NCBI RefSeq assembly: GCF_023502205.1
Contig: NZ_JAMFLG010000034.1
Location: forward strand, 1 to 48,331
Origin: Aquiflexum sp. TKW24L
GTDB lineage: Bacteria; Bacteroidota; Bacteroidia; Cytophagales; Cyclobacteriaceae
Direction of reading: 5' to 3'
Length of the DNA: 48,331 bases
A program made the position numbers and the translations under genes. Below the pieces are notes generated by a model, which searched no databases, was not told the DNA's origin, and saw only the letters and a program-made list of their open reading frames with translations. Positions 26,525 through 34,359 of the stretch are shown here, in pieces. The number at the start of each line of letters is the position of its first letter. Within the stretch, counting starts at the first letter, position 1.

Positions 26525-27195
26525 ATGAAATCAACTTCCCCTTTGTCATTTCGAACGCAGAGAGAAATCTAAAAATATCTAGAAAAAGACCTCTCCTACG
26601 TCGAGGTGACAAAGTGAAGTCTTTTACACTTCAAACATTGCGAGTGACTTTCGACTTTCCATGAAAAAAATGAAAGGGTTAGCTTCCATCGTTCGTCAAG
26701 ATCGAAATCAACTTCCCCTTTGTCATTTCGAATGCAGAGAGAAATCTAAAAATATCTAGAAAAAGACCTCTCCTACGTCGAGGTGACAAGGTGAGGTCTT
26801 TTACATTTTAAACATTGTGAGTGACTTTCGGCTTTCAATGGAAAAAATGAATGGATTACCTTCCATCGTCCGTCAAGATCGAAATGAACTTCCCTTTGTC
26901 ATTTCGAACGCAGAGAGAAATCTATCAGTAGAATTTTCAAAGACCTCTCCTATGTCGAGGTGACAAGGATAAGTTTTTTCCAATTTCAAAGTTATGAGTG
27001 ACTTTCGACTTTCCATGAAAAAAATGAAAGGGTTAGCTTCCATCGTTCGTCAAGATCGGAATGAACCTCCCCTTGTCATTTCGAACGTAGAGAGAAATCT
27101 TTTATTTAATTGAATAAATAGACCTCTCCAACGTCGAGGTGACAAGGATAAGTTTTTTCCAATTTCAAAGTTGTGAGTGACATTTAACTTTGCTT
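26525..27195. repeat. Tandem array, four copies of a ~177-bp unit with inverted-repeat cores
   Basis: Each unit has a core from TTGTCATTTCGAA to TCGAGGTGACAA, at 26543-26612, 26720-26789, 26896-26966 and 27073-27145, so the spacing is 177, 176 and 177 bases. The ends of each core are imperfect inverted repeats: TTGTCATTTCGA with GCAGAGAGAAATCT, facing AGACCTCTCC with TCGAGGTGACAA. Between cores lies the conserved GAGTGACTTTCGACTTTCC. Copies one and two are most alike, while three and four differ mainly in the loop. The core resembles a repeat type seen widely in Bacteroidota spacers. Confidence 0.9.
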
Positions 27196-27437
27196 GGTTA
27201 AAACCAAACAAACATTCCGAATGCGACTGAGACTGATCACTGCTCTTTGGTTTCCTCGTTTTCTTCAACTGCCTACTGAGACTGATCACTGTTTATTGTT
27301 ACTGCATACTTGTCTTGCTTCTCGGCTCTTGCTTCTCAGCTCTCGTGTCTTTACATCCGTCATCGGACATCTGACATCCTACCCTTTACAAAATTCCCCT
27401 TTTAATTCTTAATTTATCTTGGCAAATTTGATCTTAA

Positions 27438-27445
27438 TACATTTG
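27438..27445 (+). promoter_or_regulatory. Putative -7 element of the Moco operon
   Basis: TACATTTG matches the Bacteroidota -7 consensus TAnnTTTG and lies 20 bases before the moaA start. A TTG that could serve as the -33 element is about 16 bases upstream, slightly closer than usual. Confidence 0.4.
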
Positions 27446-27464
27446 GGAAATTTACCCGCCGCGA

Positions 27465-28445
27465 ATGCTCGTTGACCAACACCAAAGGATCCACAATTAC
27501 CTCAGGATATCGCTGACAGATAGCTGCAACTTCCGTTGTGCCTACTGCATGCCCAATGAGGAAATCGAGTGCCTGCCCAATTCCAAACTCATGTCCACTT
27601 CAGAGATTGAGCAAATTGCAAAAACCTTTGTGGATCTCGGAGTGAAAAAAATCCGGTTGACCGGAGGCGAACCTTTGGTCAGAAAGGAGTTTCCAGATAT
27701 TGTGCAGCGACTGTCAAAGTTGCCTGTCGAACTTACCTTGACCACCAACGGTGTCTTGGTACACAAGCATCTCCAACTCTTAAAAGAGGCCGGCATCCGC
27801 TCCCTCAATGTCAGTCTCGACACCTTAAATCCAGAGACATTTTTCAAACTCACCAAAAGAAACCAATTCCAACAAGTTTGGGACAATATTCTGCTGCTCC
27901 TTGACCATGGATTCCGGGTCAAGATCAATGCGGTGGCACTAAATGGTATCATTGAAGAAGAATTGTTGGACTTTGTCAGAATCACCGAAAAACTGCCCTT
28001 GCACGTCCGATTCATTGAGTTTATGCCTTTTTCGGGCAACCATTGGAAAAGTGAAAAGGTAATTACGGCCAAGCAAATGCTCGGTATCGTCCAAGCTGAA
28101 ATGGATGTAGTCAAACTTCAGGATCAGGTTCATGATACCGCCAAGAAATATAAAGTGGTCGGCAATGAAGGTACTTTCGCCTTCATCACCACGATGAGCG
28201 AGCACTTCTGTGGCGATTGCAACAGGATGCGGATCACGGCAGACGGCAAGATGAAAAATTGCCTTTTTGGCAAAGAGGAAATGGACTTACTCGGAACGCT
28301 GCGCAAAGGAGAAGACATCCTTCCCTTGATCCATTTGTCTATTTATAGAAAACATGCCATGCTCGGGGGGCAGTTTTCACCTGATTACCTCAAAGCCGAA
28401 GCAGATAAAATCGAAAACCGCAGCATGATCAAAATCGGCGGTTAG
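27465..28445 (+). CDS. moaA: GTP 3',8-cyclase
   Basis: A 326-residue radical SAM enzyme that starts molybdenum cofactor synthesis by converting GTP to 3',8-cyclo-dihydro-GTP. The N-terminal cluster motif CxxxCxxC is at C21, C25 and C28, the C-terminal cluster ligands at C249, C252 and C266 (CGDCNRMRIT...KNC), and the essential GG ends the protein. TGGEPLVRKEF is the expected SAM-binding segment. Length is normal. First gene of a plus-strand run containing almost the whole Moco pathway; moeA follows after nine bases. Confidence 0.96.
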   Translation: MLVDQHQRIHNYLRISLTDSCNFRCAYCMPNEEIECLPNSKLMSTSEIEQIAKTFVDLGVKKIRLTGGEPLVRKEFPDIVQRLSKLPVELTLTTNGVLVHKHLQLLKEAGIRSLNVSLDTLNPETFFKLTKRNQFQQVWDNILLLLDHGFRVKINAVALNGIIEEELLDFVRITEKLPLHVRFIEFMPFSGNHWKSEKVITAKQMLGIVQAEMDVVKLQDQVHDTAKKYKVVGNEGTFAFITTMSEHFCGDCNRMRITADGKMKNCLFGKEEMDLLGTLRKGEDILPLIHLSIYRKHAMLGGQFSPDYLKAEADKIENRSMIKIGG

Positions 28446-28454
28446 CCAACCCAT

Positions 28455-29636
28455 ATGATTTCAGTTAGCGAAGCAAAAAAAATACTTCAGGACAACCTCA
28501 TCTCAGGCAAGACCATCTTAGTGGACTTGGATAAAGCTTCTGGGTTGGTCCTTTCTGAGGATATTTTCTCCCCCATCGATATTCCTTTTTTCAATAACTC
28601 CGCCATGGACGGCTATGCCATTTGCTGGAAGGAAGGCATCAATCGGAGAGAACTCCGCAGCCAATCCAAGAGCAAAGCCGGAGACCTGCAGGAGTTGGTA
28701 CTAGGAGAAAATGAAGCTATTCGAATCTTTACCGGAGCGCCAGTTCCCTCAGGGGCAGACACCATCATTCCTCAAGAGTGGGTGAAAATAGAAGAAAGGC
28801 AACTGATTTTTGATTCAGATAAGTTCCGCAAGGGAGCCAACTTCCGTGGCAAAGGAGCCCAAAACAAAGCAGGAGACCTGATCGCCAAGAAAGGCAGTTC
28901 TATCAGTCCGGGAATGATTGGTTTGCTTGCCTCAGTGGGGATCAACCAAATTTCGGTCTATGCTGCACCAACTGTCGGGATCATCCTGACGGGGGACGAA
29001 CTCGAAGAAGCGGGCAATCCTCTAGGTTTTGGAAAAGTCTATGATGCGAACGGTCCGGTGATGAAGTCTTACCTTCAAAATCTTGGCGTAAAAGAGATAC
29101 AGATCGGAAAAGCAGTCGATGAACCAGAGAAATTGCAGCAAAAAATCAATGAATACCTCGACAAATATGATGTCCTGATCCTTTCCGGAGGGATTTCGGT
29201 GGGAGATTATGACTACGTCAAAGAAGGATTGCGGCAAGCTGGAGTCCATGAACTTTTCTACAAAGTGAAACAAAAGCCCGGAAAACCGCTTTTTGTAGGG
29301 CAGAAGGAAAACCAATGGATTTTTGCTTTGCCGGGAAATCCCGCATCCACCCTCACATGTTTCAACCAATATGTCAAACCCTGCATCGAAGCTTGGATGG
29401 GAAAGAAAGAAGTTTGGAATCCAAGTGGAGCTTATCCATTGGCAGATAACTTTGAAAAAACCACAGGCCTCACTTTTTTTCTCAAAGCAAAACTTGAAAA
29501 CGGAAAAGTGATCATCCTTCCCAGTCAGGAATCCTTTAATTTGATCTCTTATGGCGCTGCCAATTGTATCGCCGAAGTCGGAGAAGAAGTGGAAAGGCTG
29601 GAAGCGGGAACCAACGTCAATATTTACAATTGGTAA
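28455..29636 (+). CDS. moeA: Molybdopterin molybdotransferase
   Basis: A 393-residue protein that inserts molybdate into adenylylated molybdopterin. It shows the MoeA domains in order: the N-terminal part with FNNSAMDGYA, RIFTGAPVPSGADTIIPQE, the MoCF-binding domain with GDELEEAG and GGISVGDYDYVK near residue 240, and the C-terminal beta domain from about 320. Normal length. It lies nine bases after moaA and three before the TauE/SafE-type gene, so it is cotranscribed. Confidence 0.95.
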   Translation: MISVSEAKKILQDNLISGKTILVDLDKASGLVLSEDIFSPIDIPFFNNSAMDGYAICWKEGINRRELRSQSKSKAGDLQELVLGENEAIRIFTGAPVPSGADTIIPQEWVKIEERQLIFDSDKFRKGANFRGKGAQNKAGDLIAKKGSSISPGMIGLLASVGINQISVYAAPTVGIILTGDELEEAGNPLGFGKVYDANGPVMKSYLQNLGVKEIQIGKAVDEPEKLQQKINEYLDKYDVLILSGGISVGDYDYVKEGLRQAGVHELFYKVKQKPGKPLFVGQKENQWIFALPGNPASTLTCFNQYVKPCIEAWMGKKEVWNPSGAYPLADNFEKTTGLTFFLKAKLENGKVIILPSQESFNLISYGAANCIAEVGEEVERLEAGTNVNIYNW

Positions 29637-29639
29637 AAT

Positions 29640-30383
29640 ATGGCAGAAGGGCTGAATGAATTTATCCTCTACCTGATGCTTCCCCTTGTGGCGTTTTTGT
29701 ATGCCTCAGTCGGTCACGGCGGTGCAAGCAGCTACCTGATGGTATTGGCTTTGTTGAATTTTGCTCCCGAACAAATCCGACCGACAGCACTGATCATGAA
29801 CATGTTTGTTTCACTGATGGCATTTCTTTCCTTTCGGAAGGCAAGTACTTTCCCAACGTCCCTATTCATTTCCTTGGTTATTTTCTCTATTCCTGCAGCA
29901 TATCTTGGGGGAAGTATTTTGGTAGATACTGTGTTGTACAAAAGGATCTTGGGGATATTGCTGTTCTTTCCCATTTTGAAATTTCTGAATGTATTTCCTG
30001 TTTCTGACCGTCCTGCCATGGAAAGACAGTGGTGGATGGGGCCGCTTTTGGGATTGGTGATCGGATTCTTTTCCGGACTGATCGGCATCGGAGGCGGGAT
30101 CATCCTGTCTCCGATATTGCTGATGTTGGGTTGGACCAATATGAAAGAAACTGCTGCCGTCAGTGCGCTGTTCATCTTTTTCAACTCTGTTTCAGGATTC
30201 CTAGGTGCAGATGGATTTCAGGTAGAAATCGACCGGCAACTTTGGATCGTCATGCCGTTGACGATCGCAGGAGGAGCTTTGGGCGCGTACCTCGGCGCAA
30301 AAAAATTCAACCCTGTAATCATCAAATACCTATTGACAGTCGTTCTCTTCATTGCGGCAGTAAAGTTAATTTGGCCCGGTTAA
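29640..30383 (+). CDS. TSUP-family (TauE/SafE) sulfite exporter-like permease
   Basis: A 247-residue membrane protein with about eight hydrophobic segments, of the TauE/SafE family, which moves sulfite, sulfoacetate or related anions. The two family repeats begin with LPLVAFLYASVGHGGASSYL and LVIGFFSGLIGIGGGIILSP. It starts three bases after moeA, tightly inside the Moco operon. Why an anion exporter sits here is unclear: it may serve sulfur transfer to molybdopterin, sulfite made by a molybdoenzyme elsewhere, or molybdate-like anions. These are guesses. Confidence 0.88.
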   Translation: MAEGLNEFILYLMLPLVAFLYASVGHGGASSYLMVLALLNFAPEQIRPTALIMNMFVSLMAFLSFRKASTFPTSLFISLVIFSIPAAYLGGSILVDTVLYKRILGILLFFPILKFLNVFPVSDRPAMERQWWMGPLLGLVIGFFSGLIGIGGGIILSPILLMLGWTNMKETAAVSALFIFFNSVSGFLGADGFQVEIDRQLWIVMPLTIAGGALGAYLGAKKFNPVIIKYLLTVVLFIAAVKLIWPG

Positions 30384-30554
30384 ACAAGGAAGTACTTGTC
30401 TTTGGTCAGGATAGCTATAAATGGTCAAAAACAATTCATATTTAACTATACCCGGATAAAGATTGCATCGTTTTTTTCCGTCTTCCGTCTTCTGTCTTCC
30501 AGTTAATCTCATCTGCCTTTTAAAAAATGGAAAACCGTACTATTTTTAAATCTA

Positions 30555-30815
30555 ATGCCTAAATTAGAACCTATGACACCTACAAGTATACATGTGATTG
30601 CTTTCGGTATGATTGCCGAAAAGATAAAAACAAAAGAGTTGGTGTTGGAATATATGCCTGACACTGAGGTATTATTGGGCTATCTTTATCAACAATTTCC
30701 CGACTTGAAGCAAACCAAGTTCAGCATTGCGCTCAATAAAAAAATGGTGGTCGGGAAAACATTCATTCCTGTCGGTGCGGAAGTTGCGCTGCTACCACCT
30801 TTTTCAGGAGGTTAA
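30555..30815 (+). CDS. moaD: Molybdopterin synthase sulfur carrier subunit
   Basis: An 86-residue ubiquitin-like protein ending in FSGG, whose C-terminal glycine carries the thiocarboxylate used to build molybdopterin. LLGYLYQQFPDLKQTKFSIALNKK fits MoaD. The frame starts at 30555; an internal ATG at 30573 would give 80 residues, nearer to the usual MoaD length, and cannot be excluded. It stands 12 bases before the activating moeB gene and 171 bases after the TauE/SafE-type gene, that gap holding low-complexity TCTTCCGTCTTC sequence. Confidence 0.9.
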   Translation: MPKLEPMTPTSIHVIAFGMIAEKIKTKELVLEYMPDTEVLLGYLYQQFPDLKQTKFSIALNKKMVVGKTFIPVGAEVALLPPFSGG

Positions 30816-30826
30816 TCAAAAACGAT

Positions 30827-31915
30827 ATGGACCGATTCACTAGACAAACCATTTTGCCGGGATTTGGTACAGCTGCGCAGCAAAAGCTAAAGCTGTCCAG
30901 GGTTCTTGTCGTCGGTGTTGGCGGTTTGGGTTGCCCGATCCTACTCTACCTTGCTGCCGCAGGCGTTGGAACAATTGGCATCGTGGATGGAGATATGGTA
31001 TCATTATCCAACCTTAACAGGCAAGTGATTTTCGGAGAGGGAGATTTGGGTATGAACAAAGCGGAAACTGCCGCCCATTTTCTCAAAGCAAAATACTCTG
31101 ATATCAAAATCAACTGCATTCCTGAATTCCTCACTACGCAAAACATCAAAGTCATCTTATCCCAATATGATTTGATTATTGACGGCTCGGACAATTTCCC
31201 CACAAGGTACCTAGTTAATGATGCTTGCGTTCTTTTGGGAAAACCATTGGTTTTTGGAGCTGTGTACCAAAATGAAGGACAGGTTGCTATATTGAATGGA
31301 AACGGTCAAAACAGCATCAATTACCGCGATATTTTCCCGGATCCTCCAACTGCCTATGAAATCCCCAACTGCAATGAAACAGGAGTCTTAGGCGTTTTGC
31401 CTGGAATCATAGGAACACTTCAGGCCGCGGAAGCCATCAAATTTCTGACAGGATACGGCGAAACTTTGGTGGACAAGATGTTGTTTTACAACCTTCTCAG
31501 CCATCAATCCTATACGATGGAACTTAGCCAGAATCCGGATTCAAGGAAAGGAATTCCGTCCAGCATAGAAGCATTGGAAGTCACAGATTATGCCATAATT
31601 TGCGGGGATGGTGACTCTATTGATTGGGAGGAAGCTTTTGATTTATTAGGAAAATTCGCAGGAGGAACACTCATCGATGTCAGGGAAGCGGATGAATACC
31701 CAAAACTGAAAGGATATCCATACCAATCTGTCCCTTTGGATTTGTTGGATGAAAAACACCAAGAATGGCTTAATTCAGAATTGATTTTGTTGTTTTGCCA
31801 AAGCGGAGTCCGAAGTTTGAAAGCAGTCAAAATATTGGAAAAGCATTTTCCGGGGAAAAAAATACATTCTATATCAGGAGGCATTGAAGCCCCTGATTCA
31901 CCGATTTATAATTAA
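30827..31915 (+). CDS. moeB: MoeB-type adenylyltransferase with C-terminal rhodanese domain
   Basis: A 362-residue enzyme of the HesA/MoeB/ThiF family that adenylates the C-terminal glycine of MoaD. The ATP-binding Rossmann part has GVGGLGCPILLYLAAAGVG and NLNRQVIF; the C-terminal ~100 residues are a rhodanese with CQSGVRS, so it can also supply sulfur. Where E. coli MoeB has CxxC zinc sites (ACYRC and CEVC), this protein has NYRDIF and SRKGIP, so both zinc cysteine pairs are missing. The catalytic-loop cysteine remains in IPNCNETGVLG. Confidence 0.92.
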   Translation: MDRFTRQTILPGFGTAAQQKLKLSRVLVVGVGGLGCPILLYLAAAGVGTIGIVDGDMVSLSNLNRQVIFGEGDLGMNKAETAAHFLKAKYSDIKINCIPEFLTTQNIKVILSQYDLIIDGSDNFPTRYLVNDACVLLGKPLVFGAVYQNEGQVAILNGNGQNSINYRDIFPDPPTAYEIPNCNETGVLGVLPGIIGTLQAAEAIKFLTGYGETLVDKMLFYNLLSHQSYTMELSQNPDSRKGIPSSIEALEVTDYAIICGDGDSIDWEEAFDLLGKFAGGTLIDVREADEYPKLKGYPYQSVPLDLLDEKHQEWLNSELILLFCQSGVRSLKAVKILEKHFPGKKIHSISGGIEAPDSPIYN

Positions 31916-31918
31916 GAC

Positions 31919-32365
31919 ATGGAAACCAAAAGAAGCCCAAAAAACATCTTTGTGCAGGGACAGATTTCCCCAGAATCCATCGCCAAGTCCATCGCCAACC
32001 ACAGTACCAAAACCGATATCGGAGGACATAGCATCTTTCTCGGCCAAGTGAGGGCAGATGAAAAAGAAGGTGGAAAAGTCACAGCGATCGAATACACGGC
32101 CTATGAAGAAATGGCATTGGAAAAGGCTTTTGAGATCAGAGAAGCCGTATTTGCCAAATATCCCTTAAGCTGCATGCACATCTACCACAGTCTTGGAGAA
32201 GTGAAAGTCGGCGAAATCTGCCTTTTTGTATTCACCTCTTCAAAACACCGCAAAGCTGCTATCGATGCCTGCGAGGAATTGGTAGAAAGGATCAAAAAAG
32301 AAGTTCCTGTCTGGGGAAAAGAATTGATTGACAACGAAGGCTCGGTATGGAAGGAGAATCTTTGA
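31919..32365 (+). CDS. moaE: Molybdopterin synthase catalytic subunit
   Basis: A 148-residue MoaE homologue, the large subunit that adds the two dithiolene sulfurs delivered by MoaD. Family landmarks are IYHSLGEVKVGEICLFVF, SSKHRKAAIDACEELVERIK and KKEVPVWGKELI near the C-terminus with the conserved lysines. It follows moeB after three bases. The usual HR of the MoaE HRxG motif is replaced by HSLG, a minor variation. Confidence 0.92.
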   Translation: METKRSPKNIFVQGQISPESIAKSIANHSTKTDIGGHSIFLGQVRADEKEGGKVTAIEYTAYEEMALEKAFEIREAVFAKYPLSCMHIYHSLGEVKVGEICLFVFTSSKHRKAAIDACEELVERIKKEVPVWGKELIDNEGSVWKENL

Positions 32366-32800
32366 AGGGTTAAAATTGTTGTAGTTGTTGTCGTTGTTGT
32401 AATGGTTGGCGGGTTGTCTGCTTCGCGTTTTCGGGCTGTTGAAAATGATTAATTGGTTAATTGGTTATTTGCTTAACTGTTTTTCACAGCAGTCCTAATC
32501 GAAGTAAATTGATTGGTTGTAATGGTTGTCGGTTTTCTGCTTCGCCTTGTAATGTTAGATGGATTGACTTCATACTGGGGGTCCAGAATCTCGCTTCTTA
32601 AAACCAAACCACTGCCAACTGCCACTGCAAACTGACCACTGCGACTCTCTCGCTTCTCGGCTCTCGTTTCTCGCTTCTTGATACTTAAAATCTAACCACT
32701 GCCAACTGCCACTGCAAACTGATCACTGCGACTCTCTCGCTTCTCGGCTCTCGTTTCTTGATACTTAATACTTGATCCTAATTACTTGATACTCTAAAAA
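32366..32800. repeat. 435-base spacer of degenerate and tandem repeats inside the Moco run
   Basis: Two tandem copies with a period of about 87 bases begin at 32607 and 32694. Each reads AACCACTGCCAACTGCCACT, GCAAACTGA(C/T)CACTGCG, then ACTCTCTCGCTTCTCGGCTC and TTCTTGATACTT. Earlier, TTGTAATGGTTG with TCTGCTTCGC occurs at about 32396-32425 and 32516-32548, and TTAATTGGTTATT links the spacer to the AT-rich flank of the repeats near 3970-4170. No gene is visible, and the phrases also appear near 27230-27350. Confidence 0.8.
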
Positions 32801-33712
32801 ATGGTCGACATTACCCACAAATCCCCCACTCTCCGCAAAGCCATTGCTCAGGCAATCCTCTCAGTGAGCTCACAGAAAACCATCGATGCCATCGTGCAGC
32901 GGAAGGTTCCCAAAGGAGATGTTTTTGAAATGGCGAAAACGGCGGGACTTTTTGCTGCCAAGCGCACATCTGATATGATTCCGGATTGTCATCCTCTACC
33001 AATTGAATATACTTCCATCACTTTCAAAATCGAAGGATTGGATGTCCACATCCATGCGGAGATCCATACGATCTACAAAACGGGCGTGGAAGTAGAAGCC
33101 ATGCATGCGGCCTCGGTCGTGGCGCTGACGATGTACGATATGCTCAAGCCGATTGACAAAGGCATCAGCATCAATCAGATTAAATTGCTGGAAAAGAAAG
33201 GCGGCAAGACCGATTTTGCCAAAAAGGAAAATGAAGGGTTCAAGGCTGCTGTGATTGTCTGTTCGGACTCGATATCCAGAGGAACCAAAGTAGACTTGGC
33301 AGGAAAGGCCATAATCGAAAAGTTGGAAAAACAAGGAGTTGTCATTGCAGATTATATTGTAATTCCTGACGAGACAGCTGTCATTCAGGAAAAATTGAAG
33401 CTGTATTGTGGTGAAGGAATGGATTTGGTGATTTTCACCGGGGGAACAGGCCTGTCTCCAAGGGATGTGACTCCTGAAGCGATCAAGCCCATGTTGGAAA
33501 AGGATGTTCCCGGAATCGAAGAAGTAATCCGTGCATATGGACAACAGCGGACTCCTTATTCCATGTTGTCGAGAAGTGTAGCCGGATTGATTGGAAAAAC
33601 CTTGATTTTGGCACTGCCCGGATCAACCAAAGGGGCTGCAGAATCCATGGATGCAGTTTTTCCGGCTGTGTTGCATATTTTCAAGGTGATGGAAGGGGCG
33701 AGACATGATTGA
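32801..33712 (+). CDS. moaCB: Bifunctional MoaC-MogA/MoaB fusion
   Basis: A 303-residue protein joining two Moco enzymes. Residues 1-150 are MoaC (cyclic pyranopterin monophosphate synthase): VDITHKSPTLRKA, KGDVFEMAKTAGLFAAKRTS, IPDCHPLPI and AEIHTIYKTGVEVEAMHA. Residues ~155-303 are a MogA/MoaB-type molybdopterin adenylyltransferase with IFTGGTGLSPRDVTPEA. Fused MoaC-MoaB proteins are known in some bacteria. The two steps are not consecutive in the pathway, so a shared operon or dosage is the likelier reason for fusion. It lies 435 bases after moaE and is probably part of the same gene group. Confidence 0.94.
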   Translation: MVDITHKSPTLRKAIAQAILSVSSQKTIDAIVQRKVPKGDVFEMAKTAGLFAAKRTSDMIPDCHPLPIEYTSITFKIEGLDVHIHAEIHTIYKTGVEVEAMHAASVVALTMYDMLKPIDKGISINQIKLLEKKGGKTDFAKKENEGFKAAVIVCSDSISRGTKVDLAGKAIIEKLEKQGVVIADYIVIPDETAVIQEKLKLYCGEGMDLVIFTGGTGLSPRDVTPEAIKPMLEKDVPGIEEVIRAYGQQRTPYSMLSRSVAGLIGKTLILALPGSTKGAAESMDAVFPAVLHIFKVMEGARHD

Positions 33713-33730
33713 TAAAAAATCAAAAAAAAA

Positions 33731-33758
33731 GGGGAAGTTTAATTCCCCATTTTTTTTC
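33731..33758. terminator. Bidirectional rho-independent terminator
   Basis: GGGGAA (33731-33736) and TTCCCC (33743-33748) form a stem with a six-base loop. It is flanked by an A run upstream and a T run downstream, so it can end both moaCB on the plus strand and the gene at 33778-34107 on the minus strand. Confidence 0.85.
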
Positions 33759-33777
33759 GAATAAGTCTGAATATATA

Positions 33778-34107
33778 TCAATGGCTGACCACCTCTTGAT
33801 TCAATATGTTAGTTTCTTGATGTTGAAATTCAATATCTATTTTTGCCTCCATTTTTAAGTTATACCCATTTGCCTCAGCTTCTTCCATGATTGAAAGCAT
33901 TTTTTGCATGCTTGCCTTCAGTTCAATAATCCTTGCTTGAGAACGCGCATCTTTTTCTCCTATTTTCAATTCGGAGTTAAAACTTTTAATTTGATGAAAC
34001 TTGATTTTAAAATCAATCAGGTTTCTTAAAATGTCTTTTGCTTCTTCTATTTCAAAATCCCCTTTAATCAAAGTGATGTTTTTATGCATGGTCATATTTG
34101 TATCCAT
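33778..34107 (-). CDS. Hypothetical soluble protein
   Basis: A 109-residue protein I do not recognise. It is charged, probably helical in the middle (KIKFHQIKSFNSELKIGEKD, LKASMQKMLSIMEEAEANGY) and has no cysteine, signal peptide or membrane segment. The N-terminus MDTNMTMHK offers other starts at M5 and M7. It ends next to the terminator shared with moaCB and is 127 bases from the feo genes on the same strand. Coding is supported by its length between clear spacer elements. Confidence 0.6.
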   Translation of the reverse strand: MDTNMTMHKNITLIKGDFEIEEAKDILRNLIDFKIKFHQIKSFNSELKIGEKDARSQARIIELKASMQKMLSIMEEAEANGYNLKMEAKIDIEFQHQETNILNQEVVSH

Positions 34108-34234
34108 TTAATTTTGGTTCATGATTCTACACAAAACTACCAATGAGGAGTCATTAATTTTTATTTATATTTATGATTATATATATAAAAATAATTAATG
34201 AATAAAAAAGGCATAAAGTTAAAAGGATGGGCGA

Positions 34235-34357
34235 TTAAACCCCACATTTATCACAACCCGGACCGGTCGCTTTCTTCGGTTTTCGGATAAAATTCCTGAA
34301 AACCCAAGCACCCAACACCAAAGCAAATAATCCGAAAACAACTATTTCCTGCCACAT
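34235..34357 (-). CDS. FeoB-associated Cys-rich membrane protein
   Basis: A 40-residue protein beginning MWQEIVVFGLFALVLGAWVF, one membrane segment, then a basic stretch (RKPKKATGPG) and CDKCGV with two cysteines. This is the FeoB-associated Cys-rich membrane protein family, found downstream of feoB and thought to help iron passage. It starts three bases after the end of feoB. A longer frame to 34486 lies over feoB and is not the real start. Confidence 0.85.
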   Translation of the reverse strand: MWQEIVVFGLFALVLGAWVFRNFIRKPKKATGPGCDKCGV

Positions 34358-34359
34358 AA

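Larger units (their letters stand above)
26338..27464. other. 1.1-kb spacer: terminator, 177-bp repeat array, repeat-like tail
   Basis: After the propeller gene come a short ATATTGATTGATATTGG repeat (26372-26404), a terminator, and the four-copy 177-bp tandem array, each described separately. The rest, 27200-27425, is built of phrases such as GAGACTGATCACTG (twice) and CTTGCTTCTCGGCTCTTG, related to the repeats at 32607-32766. Two open frames here (26470-26664 plus and 27050-27289 minus) fall inside the repeats and are not taken as genes. Confidence 0.7.

Noticed and set aside
26470-27289. Small frames inside the 177-bp repeat array
   Set aside because: They are made only of repeat sequence and differ between copies without keeping the frame.
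30029-30445. 138-residue arginine-rich plus frame
   Set aside because: It lies in another frame of the TauE/SafE-type gene and looks like a shadow; the permease frame has clear family motifs.
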